From Phyllobacterium phragmitis (GTDB lineage: Bacteria; Pseudomonadota; Alphaproteobacteria; Rhizobiales; Rhizobiaceae): a stretch of 64,000 nucleotides of DNA. The translations under genes and the position numbers were made by a program. The notes beneath the pieces were generated by a model. It was given only the letters and a program-made list of their open reading frames with translations, ran no database searches and was not told where the DNA came from. The stretch is taken from assembly GCF_002980495.1 (NCBI RefSeq), contig NZ_PVBR01000001.1:372001-436000 (forward strand). Direction: 5' to 3'. Position 1 is the first letter of the stretch. Each line of letters begins with the position of its first letter. This document shows positions 17,207 to 26,957 of this stretch, one piece after another.

Positions 17207-17236
17207 CGGGCTGGACGACTTTCCGTCTCCAGCCCG
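17207..17236 (+). terminator. Terminator-like hairpin after acpP
   Basis: A 9-bp stem CGGGCTGGA / TCCAGCCCG followed by GATTCTCTTTG. The T-run is weak, so it may be partial read-through to fabF. Confidence 0.6.
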
Positions 17237-17349
17237 GATTCTCTTTGCTGAATGTGCTTTTACGCCTGATGCCCCGACCTATGGGTTTCGGCAAATTGCC
17301 TATATAAACAAAGCACGAAAATGGCATTGTCGGCATTGAAGGGTAGAAT

Positions 17350-18612
17350 ATGAGGCGTGTCGTAATCACTGGTCTGGGGCTGGTGTCGCCGCTGGCAAGC
17401 GGCGTCGAGGAAACCTGGTCGAGGCTTCTGGCAGGCAAGAGTGGCGCACGCCGCGTGACCGAATTCGAAGTCGACGATCTGCCATGCCAGATCGCCTGCC
17501 GCATTCCGGTCGGAGACGGCACGGACGGCACGTTCAATGCCGATCTGTTCATGGAGCCGAAGGAACAGCGCAAGGTCGATCCCTTCATCATCTATGCGAT
17601 GGGCGCCGCCGATCAGGCGCTTGCCGACGCAGGCTGGGATCCCGAAAGCGATGAGGATCAGATCCGCACCGGTGTCATGATCGGTTCGGGCATCGGCGGC
17701 ATCGAAGGCATCGTCGAGGCCGGCTATACGCTGCGCGACAAGGGCCCCCGCCGCATTTCTCCCTTTTTCATTCCCGGGCGTCTGATCAATCTCGCCTCGG
17801 GCTATGTTTCCATCAAGCACAAGCTGCGCGGGCCGAACCACGCGGTCGTCACGGCGTGCTCGACCGGGGCGCACGCCATCGGCGATGCGGCACGGCTGAT
17901 CGCTTTCGGCGATGCCGATGTAATGGTGGCAGGTGGTACGGAATCGCCGGTGAGCCGCATTTCCCTTGCGGGATTTGCTGCCTGTAAGGCACTTTCAACC
18001 GATCGTAATAATGATCCGACCCGCGCATCGCGTCCCTGGGATACCGACCGCGACGGTTTTGTCATGGGCGAGGGCGCCGGCGTCGTCATCCTTGAAGAAC
18101 TGGAGCACGCCTTGGCGCGCGGCGCCAAGATCTATGCCGAGGTGATCGGCTATGGTCTTTCCGGCGATGCATATCACATCACCGCGCCGACCGAGACTGG
18201 CGAAGGCGCGCAGCGCTGTATGGAAGCGGCCCTCAAAAGGGCGGGCGTCACACCCTCCGAGATCGACTATATCAATGCGCATGGCACCTCGACCATGGCC
18301 GACACGATCGAGCTTGGCGCCGTGGAACGCGTTGTTGGAGATGCCGCATCGAGCATTTCCATGTCGTCGACGAAATCATCGATCGGGCACCTGCTGGGGG
18401 CCGCCGGCGCGGCCGAGGCCATCTTCTGCACGCTGGCCATTCGCGATAATGTCGCGCCCGCGACACTCAATCTTGACAATCCGGCCGTTGACACCAAAAT
18501 CGATCTCGTTCCGCACAAGCCACGCGAACGCCGGATTGATACTGTATTGTCGAATTCTTTCGGTTTTGGGGGCACAAACGCGTCGCTGGTCCTGCGCCGC
18601 TATCAGGCTTAG
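17350..18612 (+). CDS. fabF: 3-oxoacyl-ACP synthase II
   Basis: A condensing enzyme that elongates acyl-ACP with malonyl-ACP. The 420-residue protein has the nucleophile C170 in TACSTGA and the two histidines in INAHGTST and in the SSTKSSIGHLLGA region. The Cys-His-His triad and the length mark it as KAS II rather than FabB or FabH. It is 160 bases after acpP. Confidence 0.96.
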   Translation: MRRVVITGLGLVSPLASGVEETWSRLLAGKSGARRVTEFEVDDLPCQIACRIPVGDGTDGTFNADLFMEPKEQRKVDPFIIYAMGAADQALADAGWDPESDEDQIRTGVMIGSGIGGIEGIVEAGYTLRDKGPRRISPFFIPGRLINLASGYVSIKHKLRGPNHAVVTACSTGAHAIGDAARLIAFGDADVMVAGGTESPVSRISLAGFAACKALSTDRNNDPTRASRPWDTDRDGFVMGEGAGVVILEELEHALARGAKIYAEVIGYGLSGDAYHITAPTETGEGAQRCMEAALKRAGVTPSEIDYINAHGTSTMADTIELGAVERVVGDAASSISMSSTKSSIGHLLGAAGAAEAIFCTLAIRDNVAPATLNLDNPAVDTKIDLVPHKPRERRIDTVLSNSFGFGGTNASLVLRRYQA

Positions 18613-18706
18613 TCCACGGTCGCGTCGTCCGTGCTTTTGCCGCAATCGCCTTCGGCCTTGAGACAGTGATGCTGTGCCCAAAGAGGATGGGAACTGAGGT
18701 GATCGA

Positions 18707-19954
18707 GTGAATTCAGACGCGAAATCCGAGAACGAGAAAGAGCCCCCGGAGAAGCAAGCTTCGGAGCAGGTTTCGACCGAACGGACTGAAGCCGCGCCGG
18801 TGCAAAAGCCGATCGTGCCTAAATCCGCGAGTGAAGCGCTGCGGCCCGAACCTGGAACGCCGCCCCCGCTGCGTCGGCGTTCGCGGCATGCGCGCAGCCA
18901 GATCGTCGTTTTCGCCAATTTCATGCTGTCGCTCTTGGTGCTGGCCGTTATCGGCGCATCCGTGCTCTTCTATTTTGGCAAGCTGCAGTTCGATGCGGCA
19001 GGGCCGGCTCCGGCCGCGAGCACCTTTCTCGTCAAGCGCGGCAGCGGTATCGTGGAGATCGCTGATAGCCTGGAGCGGCGCGGCCTCATCTCGGATGCGC
19101 GTATATTCCGATATGGTGTGCGCGCCTATGGCCATGAGAAGGATATGAAGGCGGGCGAATACGAGATCGCCGCGCATGCCTCTATGCGCGATATCATGGA
19201 GACCCTGCGCAGCGGCAAGTCGATCCTGGTTTCGCTGACGATCCCGGAAGGGCTGACGGTCCAGCAGATATTCGAGAGGATCGCCGCCAATGATGCTCTG
19301 GCTGGCGATATGCCGGAGACTTTGCCCCCGGAGGGCAGCATGTTCGCGGACACGCTTCGCTTTACCCGTGGCACAATGCGTCAGGAGATCATCAGCAAGC
19401 TTCAGGCCGAGCAAAAGAGCTTGATCGATGAGATCTGGGCCAAGCGCAGCCCCGATCTGCCGTTGAAGGACGTCAATGAGTTCGTGACGCTTGCCTCCAT
19501 CGTCGAGAAGGAAACCGGAGTTGCCTCTGAACGCCCGCATGTGGCTTCCGTTTTCGTCAACCGGCTTCGCAAGGGCATGCGTCTCCAATCCGACCCGACC
19601 ATTATTTACGGTCTGTTCGGCGGCAAGGGAAAACCCGCCGACCGTCCGATCTTCAGGTCGGATATCGACAAGCCGACGCCATATAATACCTACATCATCA
19701 ATGGCTTGCCGCCGACACCCGTTGCCAATCCGGGGCGCGCCGCACTCGAGGCGGTTGCCAATCCGCTGGAGACCAATGATCTCTATTTCGTCGCGGACGG
19801 TACCGGCGGCCATGTCTTTTCCGCCACGCTGAAAGAGCACAATGACAATGTCCGCCGCTGGAGATCGGTCGAGCAGCAGAAAAAGGACGAAGCCGCCAAA
19901 GCCGCGAAAGACGCCGCTGATGGCGACGTCAAGCCGGAGCAGCCGGGCCAGTAG
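18707..19954 (+). CDS. mltG: Endolytic murein transglycosylase MltG
   Basis: Cleaves nascent glycan strands and so ends peptidoglycan polymerisation. The 415-residue protein starts at a GTG preceded by GAGGTGATCGA. It has a polar, proline-rich cytoplasmic region of about 65 residues, one membrane helix (about 66-90), a LysM-like part, and the catalytic segment SIVEKET (about 264-270) followed by the conserved LQSDPTIIYG. A charged Lys/Ala tail ends the protein. Confidence 0.95.
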   Translation: MNSDAKSENEKEPPEKQASEQVSTERTEAAPVQKPIVPKSASEALRPEPGTPPPLRRRSRHARSQIVVFANFMLSLLVLAVIGASVLFYFGKLQFDAAGPAPAASTFLVKRGSGIVEIADSLERRGLISDARIFRYGVRAYGHEKDMKAGEYEIAAHASMRDIMETLRSGKSILVSLTIPEGLTVQQIFERIAANDALAGDMPETLPPEGSMFADTLRFTRGTMRQEIISKLQAEQKSLIDEIWAKRSPDLPLKDVNEFVTLASIVEKETGVASERPHVASVFVNRLRKGMRLQSDPTIIYGLFGGKGKPADRPIFRSDIDKPTPYNTYIINGLPPTPVANPGRAALEAVANPLETNDLYFVADGTGGHVFSATLKEHNDNVRRWRSVEQQKKDEAAKAAKDAADGDVKPEQPGQ

Positions 19955-19961
19955 GTAGGTA

Positions 19962-20066
19962 GAGCGCATCGGCCCGAAGCCGGAATCGGTTTCGGAAAGC
20001 ACGATGCGCAGTTCAATAATTTCCAGCGTCCTTGTGTGGCGTCCCAAAGGGCGCACGGCGCTGTAG
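19962..20066. repeat. Intergenic palindrome, family B copy 1
   Basis: The left half is a hairpin bounded by GCGCATCG (19964-19971) and CGATGCGC (20002-20009). The right half starts CAGCGTCCTTGTG and ends GGGCGCACGGCGCTGTA, again self-complementary at its ends (CAGCG / CGCTG). A second copy lies at 59176-59270. It fills the gap between mltG and yicC. Confidence 0.82.
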
Positions 20067-20087
20067 CGGCTCGGAGAGCGGGGACAA

Positions 20088-20999
20088 ATGATTCTGCAGA
20101 GCATGACCGGTTTTGCCCGCCATGCCGTCGCGTATAGCGGCGGCAAGAAGGATGGGGAAGGTGATGCGCGCATCGTCTGGGAGGTCCGTTCGGTCAACGG
20201 CAAGGGGCTCGATGTGCGGTTCCGGCTGCCGCCGGGCTTCGAGGGTATCGAACCGCAGGTCCGTGCCACGCTTTCGCGCCACTTTTCACGCGGCAATTTC
20301 CAGGCGGTACTGACGGTCGAGCGGTCGGCGGCCCAATCGGATGTCGCTATCAACGAAGCCTATTTGGCCAATGTGATGGCGGCCGGCGAGCGCCTGCGTT
20401 CTCAATATGGGCTGGCACCGGCAAGCGTTGACGGCATTCTGGCATTGCGAGGCGTTCTCGATCAGCCGCAGGAGGCCGAGGACGAACAGATGCGGGGCCA
20501 ATTGGAGGCCGCGATCGTGAAAGCGCTCGATCGCGCGCTTGCAGCGCTCGGTGATGCCAGGCGCACGGAAGGCGGCGCCATCGGCGCCATCCTCGCCGGC
20601 CAGGTCGATACGATCGCAGCATTGGCTGCGCGCGCCCGCAGCGATCCTTCCCGCGGTGTGGAGGCGATCCGTGCGCGCCTTGCCGCACAAATTGCGCTTC
20701 TTCTCGATGCCGCAAGCGGGCTCGACGAAACGCGGCTCTATATGGAAGCGGCCTTTCTGGCCACCAAGGCCGATATCCAGGAAGAGCTCGACCGGCTCGA
20801 CACCCATGTCGCCTCTGCCCGCAAGCTGATCAGCGAAGGCGGTCCCATCGGGCGCAAGCTCGATTTTCTCAGCCAAGAATTCAATCGCGAAGCCAACACG
20901 CTGTGCTCGAAATCAAATGCTGCCTCGATCACCTCGATCGGGCTTGAGCTGAAGGCGGTCGTCGATCAGTTTCGCGAACAGGTACAGAATCTGGAGTAA
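20088..20999 (+). CDS. yicC: YicC family endoribonuclease
   Basis: A 303-residue protein with the YicC N-terminus ([11 protein letters not shown]), the segment [19 protein letters not shown] and the DUF1732 C-terminal part ending [14 protein letters not shown]. coli YicC has been described as an RNase acting with PNPase on small RNAs. It is followed five bases later by gmk, a linkage common across bacteria. Confidence 0.93.
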   Translation: MILQSMTGFARHAVAYSGGKKDGEGDARIVWEVRSVNGKGLDVRFRLPPGFEGIEPQVRATLSRHFSRGNFQAVLTVERSAAQSDVAINEAYLANVMAAGERLRSQYGLAPASVDGILALRGVLDQPQEAEDEQMRGQLEAAIVKALDRALAALGDARRTEGGAIGAILAGQVDTIAALAARARSDPSRGVEAIRARLAAQIALLLDAASGLDETRLYMEAAFLATKADIQEELDRLDTHVASARKLISEGGPIGRKLDFLSQEFNREANTLCSKSNAASITSIGLELKAVVDQFREQVQNLE

Positions 21000-21004
21000 T
21001 CGTC

Positions 21005-21667
21005 ATGGCCACTTCCTCCGTCGAAAGCACGGTGCAGCGCCGCGGCCTCATGATGGTGATTTCCTCGCCGTCGGGCGCCGGCAAATCGACCATCGCCCGG
21101 CTTCTCCTTGAAGATAAGGAGATGGACTTGGCGCTCTCGATCAGCGTCACGACCCGTCCGCGCCGCGCCAGCGAAATCGCGGGCATGCATTATCATTTCA
21201 TCTCGGTGCGTGAGTTCGAGCGGCTGCGCGACAGCGATGCGCTGATCGAGTGGGCGGAGGTCCACGGCAATTTCTACGGCACCTTGCGTGAGGCCGCTGA
21301 GAACGCCTTGGCCGAAGGCCGCGACATGCTGTTCGATATCGATTGGCAGGGTGCGGATCAGTTGCAGGAAAAGATGCCCGCCGATGTGGTATCGATCTTC
21401 ATCCTGCCGCCGACGATGCGCGAACTTCAGCAGCGTCTCAATCGCCGTGCGGAGGATGCAGCAGACGTGATAGAGACGCGGCTGCACAATGCGCGGCTCG
21501 AGATCCAGAAATGGAGTAAATACGACTATATCGTCATCAATGAGGACCTCAACCGCTCCTACGCGGCGGTAAAGGCGATCGTCTGTGCCGAGCGTCTGCG
21601 CCGCGATCGTCGTCCCGGCTTATTCGATTTCGTCAACACGCTGCTTGAGGAAAACCCGGCGCTTTGA
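21005..21667 (+). CDS. gmk: Guanylate kinase
   Basis: Phosphorylates GMP to GDP. The 220-residue protein has the P-loop [10 protein letters not shown] (about 20-29), the GMP-binding SVTTRPRR and [10 protein letters not shown], and the lid region. The N-terminus is about 15 residues longer than E. coli Gmk. It ends six bases from the convergent rsmA gene, with no room for a separate terminator. Confidence 0.97.
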   Translation: MATSSVESTVQRRGLMMVISSPSGAGKSTIARLLLEDKEMDLALSISVTTRPRRASEIAGMHYHFISVREFERLRDSDALIEWAEVHGNFYGTLREAAENALAEGRDMLFDIDWQGADQLQEKMPADVVSIFILPPTMRELQQRLNRRAEDAADVIETRLHNARLEIQKWSKYDYIVINEDLNRSYAAVKAIVCAERLRRDRRPGLFDFVNTLLEENPAL

Positions 21668-21673
21668 AGCGCG

Positions 21674-22498
21674 TCAAAGCGCATTTGTCAGCGCGACAAA
21701 CTCTTCGACACTCAACGTCTCTGCCCGGCGCGTCGGGTCAATACCCACTCTTCCCAGAAGGGCCTCGCCGCCAAGCGATTTGATGCTCTGGCGCAGCATC
21801 TTGCGCCTCTGGCCGAAGGCGGCCTGCGTCACCCGGCCGAGTTTGGCTGCATCGCAGGGCAAAGGTGCGCTGCGCGGCACGAGATGCACGACCGACGAGG
21901 TGATCTTCGGCGGCGGGGTGAAGGCCTGCGGCGGCACGTCGAAGGCGATCTTCGCCTCGCTCCGCCATCCGGTCAGAACGCCGAGCCGGCCATAGGCATC
22001 GCTTCCGGGACGCGCGACGATGCGCTCGGCCACTTCACGCTGGAACATCAGCGTCATCGATGCATAAAAAGGCGGCCAGGGTTCGCTCAAAAGCCAGTTC
22101 ACCAGCAATTGCGTTCCGACATTATAGGGCAGGTTGGCGACGATGCGCGGCTTCTTCCCATCGGTGGCGAGCTTGGCGAAATCCTGCTCCAGCGCGTCGC
22201 CGCATATGATTTTCAACCGCCCCGGATAATGCGATGCGATCTCGTCCAGTGCCGCCAGACAGCGTTCGTCGCGCTCTATTGCCGTCACCAGCGCCCCTTG
22301 TGCCAGGAGGGCGCGCGTCAGCCCGCCTGGGCCTGGGCCGACCTCGATCACCGGCTGGTCCTTCAGATCGCCGGCCTGCCGGGCGATCTTCGCGGTGAGA
22401 TTGAGGTCGAGCAGGAAATTCTGGCCGAGCGACTTCTTCGCCATCAGGCCATGGCGCTCGATCACGTCGCGTAGTGGAGGCAGGCTGTCAATGCTCAT
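21674..22498 (-). CDS. rsmA: 16S rRNA dimethyladenosine transferase
   Basis: Dimethylates two adjacent adenines near the 3' end of 16S rRNA (KsgA). The 274-residue protein shows KKSLGQNFL, the SAM site [10 protein letters not shown], the acidic IERD and the NLPYNVGT catalytic motif. The start at 22498 lies inside the end of pdxA (11-base overlap). Upstream frame sequence is pdxA shadow and was excluded. Confidence 0.96.
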   Translation of the reverse strand: MSIDSLPPLRDVIERHGLMAKKSLGQNFLLDLNLTAKIARQAGDLKDQPVIEVGPGPGGLTRALLAQGALVTAIERDERCLAALDEIASHYPGRLKIICGDALEQDFAKLATDGKKPRIVANLPYNVGTQLLVNWLLSEPWPPFYASMTLMFQREVAERIVARPGSDAYGRLGVLTGWRSEAKIAFDVPPQAFTPPPKITSSVVHLVPRSAPLPCDAAKLGRVTQAAFGQRRKMLRQSIKSLGGEALLGRVGIDPTRRAETLSVEEFVALTNAL

Positions 22499-23510
22499 GC
22501 ATTGCCGTGTTTTGTGCATTATCGGCCAGACGGCGCGCCAGCAGCAAGGCTGCGACAAGGCTGTCGGGCCGTGCGATGCCCTTGCCGGCGATATCGAAGG
22601 CCGTACCATGGTCGGGCGAGGTCCGGATGAAGGGTAGCCCCAATGTGACATTGACCGTTTCGTCGAAGGCAAGCGCTTTGGCGGGGATCAATGCCTGATC
22701 ATGATACATGCAGATCGCCGCGTCGTATGAGGCGCGTGCGGGCTTGTGGAACATCGTATCGGCCGGCAACGGACCACGCACCGCGATGCCTTCCGCAGTC
22801 AGCGCCTCGACGGCAGGGCGGATGATGGCATCGTCTTCCCAGCCAAGCGCCCCGCCTTCGCCGGCATGAGGATTGAGGCCCGATATCGCGAGCCGCGGCT
22901 TGGCGACGCCGAATTTTTCCTTCAACTCGCGGGCGGTGATGCGCGATACGGCAATGATCTCTTCGGTTGTCAGAGCGCCTGGCACCTCGGCAAGCGGAAT
23001 GTGGATCGTCACCGGCACGGCGCGCAGATCCGGTCCGGCCAGCATCATCACCGGCTTGCAGGCCGTCTTGGTGTGTTCTTCGGCAAGTGCTGCCAGGAAT
23101 TCCGTATGGCCGGGATGGGAAAATCCGGCTTCATAGAGCGGCTTTTTGGCGATCGGACAGGTGACGACCGCTGCAGCCCTCCCATCAAAAGCGAAACCGA
23201 CCGCCCGTTCGATAGCTTCGATGGTACCCGCTGCATTTTCCGCAAGCGGTATGCCTGGACGGTTGATCTGCGCATTCTTCAGCGGAACGACTGGCAGAAA
23301 ATTGGGAAAAAGCGCCACAGCTTCCTCGGGCCTGCAGGTTTTCAAGGCGACAGCCTCGCCAAGACTTTCCGCCCGCGCCGCAATCAGATCCGGATCGCAA
23401 ATGAGGAAAAACACCGGCATGTCCGCCGCCTTGCGCAATTTCCATGCAGCAATGGCTATTTCCGGCCCGATGCCGGACGGATCACCGCCGCTGACGGCAA
23501 GCGGCAGCAT
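22488..23510 (-). CDS. pdxA: 4-hydroxythreonine-4-phosphate dehydrogenase
   Basis: Oxidises 4-phosphohydroxythreonine in the DXP-dependent pyridoxal phosphate pathway. The 340-residue protein begins [14 protein letters not shown] and has the metal-binding histidines in SHPGHTEFL and [10 protein letters not shown], and [11 protein letters not shown] near the end. Its ATG follows the stop codon of the SurA-like gene with no gap, so the two are coupled. pdxA-rsmA linkage is widespread. Confidence 0.96.
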   Translation of the reverse strand: MLPLAVSGGDPSGIGPEIAIAAWKLRKAADMPVFFLICDPDLIAARAESLGEAVALKTCRPEEAVALFPNFLPVVPLKNAQINRPGIPLAENAAGTIEAIERAVGFAFDGRAAAVVTCPIAKKPLYEAGFSHPGHTEFLAALAEEHTKTACKPVMMLAGPDLRAVPVTIHIPLAEVPGALTTEEIIAVSRITARELKEKFGVAKPRLAISGLNPHAGEGGALGWEDDAIIRPAVEALTAEGIAVRGPLPADTMFHKPARASYDAAICMYHDQALIPAKALAFDETVNVTLGLPFIRTSPDHGTAFDIAGKGIARPDSLVAALLLARRLADNAQNTAMHEH

Positions 23511-24461
23511 TCAGCGATTGACGATGCGGGTTTTCTCCCGCAGCTCCTTGAGATAGTCGTCGCTGACTTTTTCCGCTTTCTGCTCGCCGCCCTGCTTTTT
23601 TTCCGCGTCTTCCATCGAGAAGACCAGTTGGGCGACGCGGTCGTCCGATACCTGTCGCGTCGAGCAGACAGCCAGGAATTCGACACCCTTTTCAGTGTCA
23701 TGCACCGGTGTCGTCTGGCCGACCGATGTCTTCTTGACGTCATCGGCCCAATCGCCCGGCAACCGTGGCTCGATGACCCGGGGGAGATCGCGCACCGTCA
23801 CGTCGATAATGCCCTTGGCAAGCTGGCGCGTGGTCTTGCAATTCTGGAAGCGCGAGCGGAAAGCATTGGCTTCCTGCCGGCGCTTGCCGATGATTGCGCT
23901 GCGCTTGTCGGCGGGAATAACGAATATCACCTGTTGCAGGAGATATTCGGTCGCACTCGGCTTGGTGCCGCCCTGTTGACGCATGCGCTCGACAGCCTCT
24001 TGTTCGCTGATCATGCCCGTCTCGCGCATCCGCGTGCTCAGGACCCGGTTCCAGCCCATCTGCACCATGATGAAGGTCTTGAAATGCTCGGGCGTGACAC
24101 CTGCCTTGTTGAGGACCTCGGAAAGCTGCGCCGGCGTCAGCTTGTTGCGCGACGCAAATCCGGCAAAGGCTTTATCGATTTCCGCGTCGGAGATGGAGAT
24201 GTTGCGTCGCTTCATCTCCATGCGCTTCAGCATATCATCGGTCAGCTCCCTCTGGGCGATTTGCGTGAGATTGCCCTTCTTGCGCTGCAATTTGAGGAAT
24301 GCCGCCCGACGTTGGATGTCGTAACTGGTGATCGGATTGCTGCCGACCAGGACCTTGATTTCGTTTGCGGCGGCGGGATGCAGTGAAGCTTCACCGCCGA
24401 GAATCGCAACGCTCATGGTGGTTGCCAGCACCGCAGCGAAAAGTCGCTTGCTAAATTTCAT
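23511..24461 (-). CDS. SurA-like periplasmic chaperone with single degenerate parvulin domain
   Basis: A 316-residue protein with a signal peptide (MKFSKRLFAA to about residue 30, ending HPAAA), a SurA N-terminal domain (about 32-160, with VGSNPITSYDI and RRNISISDAEIDKA), then one region resembling a parvulin domain (IFVIPADKRS to EFLAVCSTRQV). E. coli SurA has two parvulin domains and is about 428 residues, so this form is shorter. The parvulin catalytic residues are not obvious. It lies between lptD and pdxA, as in E. coli, and probably escorts LptD or porins to the Bam machine. Confidence 0.85.
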   Translation of the reverse strand: MKFSKRLFAAVLATTMSVAILGGEASLHPAAANEIKVLVGSNPITSYDIQRRAAFLKLQRKKGNLTQIAQRELTDDMLKRMEMKRRNISISDAEIDKAFAGFASRNKLTPAQLSEVLNKAGVTPEHFKTFIMVQMGWNRVLSTRMRETGMISEQEAVERMRQQGGTKPSATEYLLQQVIFVIPADKRSAIIGKRRQEANAFRSRFQNCKTTRQLAKGIIDVTVRDLPRVIEPRLPGDWADDVKKTSVGQTTPVHDTEKGVEFLAVCSTRQVSDDRVAQLVFSMEDAEKKQGGEQKAEKVSDDYLKELREKTRIVNR

Positions 24462-24611
24462 CTTGTCTCTTCCCCGATTTTTGAAAGCCCATTCTGGCAA
24501 AATAGCCAGTGAACTTCAAATCGTTCGCATAATTCACGCAGGTTTCTGCATCTATAGATGGCGCAGTGCGGCGAAACGATGACGTTGGCTGTTTGACAAT
24601 TCCGTTATGGA

Positions 24612-26957
24612 CTATCGCGTGAATGTCGACGAACTGGTGCCGAGATCGCCCAGCGTGCGGAACGAAATGTTGAAGCCGACCCCGTGCGATGCTTCCTGTT
24701 CGCCAGGATTGCGGGTCTGCATATAGGTCATCGAGTAGGTGAAGCATTCGTCATCATAGGCGAGGCCGGATGATGCGCGGACGAGTGTATCCGAAACGAA
24801 ATCATAGGTGCCGGAGCCGAATACGCGCCAATTATCGGTCACCTTGGTCGAGCCTGACACCGTGATTTCCTGCCGGTCTTCCGGATAGCCATAGGCCGGT
24901 TGCGCATCGATGAAGGCGTATTGCATGGTAATGCTGGCACGCTTCCAGCTCTTCCGCGCTTCCAGCTCGCCGCGGCGCACCTCGAAGCTTTCTTCGTCGA
25001 AGCGTCCGCGCGCCGCAAAGGACAGACCCGTCGAGTTCGACAGGCCGATCATGCCGACATAATCCGAACGTGCCGTTTCCAGGCCGGATTCGATGCCGAC
25101 ATTGACGAAATCACTCTCGGCGAAGGAATTCACGCCGCCCAGATGAAAGGATTGGCCTGCCAGGCCATAGACTGCCCAGTCATTGCCGAAATTGCCGGAA
25201 TAGCGGACGCCGAGATTGGCGCGGTGACCACCTTCGACGCGGTCGTACCCGGAGAATTTGTCACGCTGGAACAGCGACGTCGCATCGAAGACGAAGCTCT
25301 GTGCATCTTCGTTGGGAAGCTGGCCGGCATAGCGCTCATTGTTGCGCAGGAAGACTTGGGCCATGGGCTCGATGATATGGGTCGTGCTCGTCGTCGAGAA
25401 CAGGATGGGCCAGCGCATTTCCAAGCCGGCCGTCGCCATGGCGCGGAAAGCTTCGGAACGAACAACGTCGGCTGTGCCATTCGAATCGAAATCGGTATTG
25501 ACGCCGATGCCGTCGCCGCGCAGCGCCAGAAGCGGTGTGATGATCAGGCCACCCGGCGCGATGAAGGTGCGCTTCCATTCCGCTTCGCCCGTCAGGCGGC
25601 CGCTGCTGCCGTCGAGCCCGGTGATGCGGTTATAGGGTGTCGTCGTAAAGTTGGCATTCTCGCGGTAAATACCCTGCACGTTCATATCGAAGTTCAGTTC
25701 GCCGCCATAGACGGGTTCCGGCGCGGTGTAGGAATAGTCGATGCTCGGCAGCACCCAGGGCTGCTTTGAATTAACTTCGGTACTGTTTGGGTTATCGCTT
25801 GAAAGGACGCTTTCCTGCACGTTGAATTTGTAGAAATGCAGGTCGAAATAGTTCCGTCCGCTCAAGCCGGTCAGATAAATCTCGGATTTCAGCGTTGACG
25901 TACTATAGTCTTGCAGACTGTATGTGCGGCTGAAATTCTTGTCCGATTGGGCAATCACATCCCAGCCGAAAGTCCAGCGCGGGTTGATCTCGAACTTGCC
26001 CTTCGAAGCGATCATGCCGCGATCGGTATTCTCCCGGTCGATGGTACGGGCATCGAAATCGCCAGGCTTCATCTGGTGAATGCCGGCTGCACGCAGATTA
26101 TAGCTGCCGTTCTCCAGCCGGTGACGCCATTCCACTTCGTTCAGGAAGCCCTGCTGGGTATAGGCGGTGTTGGAGAAGGTCACATCGTAATTGGGCGCCA
26201 GATTCCAGAAATAGGAATTGCGGATGCCGAAGCCCAACTCGTCCTTGTATCGGAAGCCGGGGAACAGAAAGCCGCTCTTGCGCTTGACCGTCGGATCCGC
26301 CATCTCGAAGCTTGGCAGATAGGCAAGCGGCAGACCGAACATCTCGAATCGCCCGCGCTCGAATCGCACGGTTTTCTTGGCGCCGTTCCAGATGATCTTG
26401 CGCGCCTTGATCTGCCACAGTACCGGCTTTTCCGGGTTTTCGCGGCAGGGCTCGCAGGCGGTGTAGACACCATTGTTGAAGGTGGTGATTTCACCATTGC
26501 TGCGTTCGGCGCTTTCAGCGGCGAACCGGGTGTTGTCCACCGTCTCGACGCGTAGGCCGTTGACGAAGCCGTCGCGGAAATCGTCCGTGATATCCAGATG
26601 GTCGGAATAGATGCGGTTGCCGTCGCGTTCGACAATCTCGACATTGCCTTCCGCAGTCATCCTGTTGGTGCGTTGATTATAGACGACCTTGCGGGCGACG
26701 AGGTGATTCCCGTCATATTCGATCTGTACGTTACCCTGCGCGGTGACGGTCTGCGCGTCATTGTCATAGACGAGTTCATTCGCCTGCAGCACCATCCTGG
26801 CGTTGGGGTCGGTCTGGAACGAACTCGAGAGATCGCTCTGCGTCTGCGCATGCGAGACGGATAAGGTAGGGGCCACAAGGACGCACGCCAACGCTGTCCC
26901 GCGCAAGAACCACGCGAGCCGCGCCGGTAACACCGTGCGGGCTTTACTCAATCCCAC
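24612..26957 (-). CDS. lptD: LPS-assembly outer membrane protein LptD
   Basis: The outer membrane barrel that inserts LPS into the outer leaflet. I chose a GTG start at 26957, which overlaps the lptG stop by one base (TAGTG) and has AAGGAGGA about seven bases upstream; it gives 781 residues with a clear signal peptide ending SVSHAQT. An OstA-type jellyroll follows (VYDNDAQTVTAQGNVQIEYD), then a barrel of about 550 residues ending SSTFTR. A CEPC cysteine pair lies after the jellyroll. A longer start at 27023 would read back into lptG and lacks an RBS. Confidence 0.92.
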   Translation of the reverse strand: MGLSKARTVLPARLAWFLRGTALACVLVAPTLSVSHAQTQSDLSSSFQTDPNARMVLQANELVYDNDAQTVTAQGNVQIEYDGNHLVARKVVYNQRTNRMTAEGNVEIVERDGNRIYSDHLDITDDFRDGFVNGLRVETVDNTRFAAESAERSNGEITTFNNGVYTACEPCRENPEKPVLWQIKARKIIWNGAKKTVRFERGRFEMFGLPLAYLPSFEMADPTVKRKSGFLFPGFRYKDELGFGIRNSYFWNLAPNYDVTFSNTAYTQQGFLNEVEWRHRLENGSYNLRAAGIHQMKPGDFDARTIDRENTDRGMIASKGKFEINPRWTFGWDVIAQSDKNFSRTYSLQDYSTSTLKSEIYLTGLSGRNYFDLHFYKFNVQESVLSSDNPNSTEVNSKQPWVLPSIDYSYTAPEPVYGGELNFDMNVQGIYRENANFTTTPYNRITGLDGSSGRLTGEAEWKRTFIAPGGLIITPLLALRGDGIGVNTDFDSNGTADVVRSEAFRAMATAGLEMRWPILFSTTSTTHIIEPMAQVFLRNNERYAGQLPNEDAQSFVFDATSLFQRDKFSGYDRVEGGHRANLGVRYSGNFGNDWAVYGLAGQSFHLGGVNSFAESDFVNVGIESGLETARSDYVGMIGLSNSTGLSFAARGRFDEESFEVRRGELEARKSWKRASITMQYAFIDAQPAYGYPEDRQEITVSGSTKVTDNWRVFGSGTYDFVSDTLVRASSGLAYDDECFTYSMTYMQTRNPGEQEASHGVGFNISFRTLGDLGTSSSTFTR

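Noticed and set aside
18713-20353. 546-codon minus-strand frame opposite mltG
   Set aside because: Shadow of mltG. It spans the intergenic repeat and part of yicC, and has no recognisable domain.
22746-24386. 546-codon plus-strand frame opposite pdxA and the SurA-like gene
   Set aside because: It crosses two real minus-strand genes and shows no protein-like motifs.
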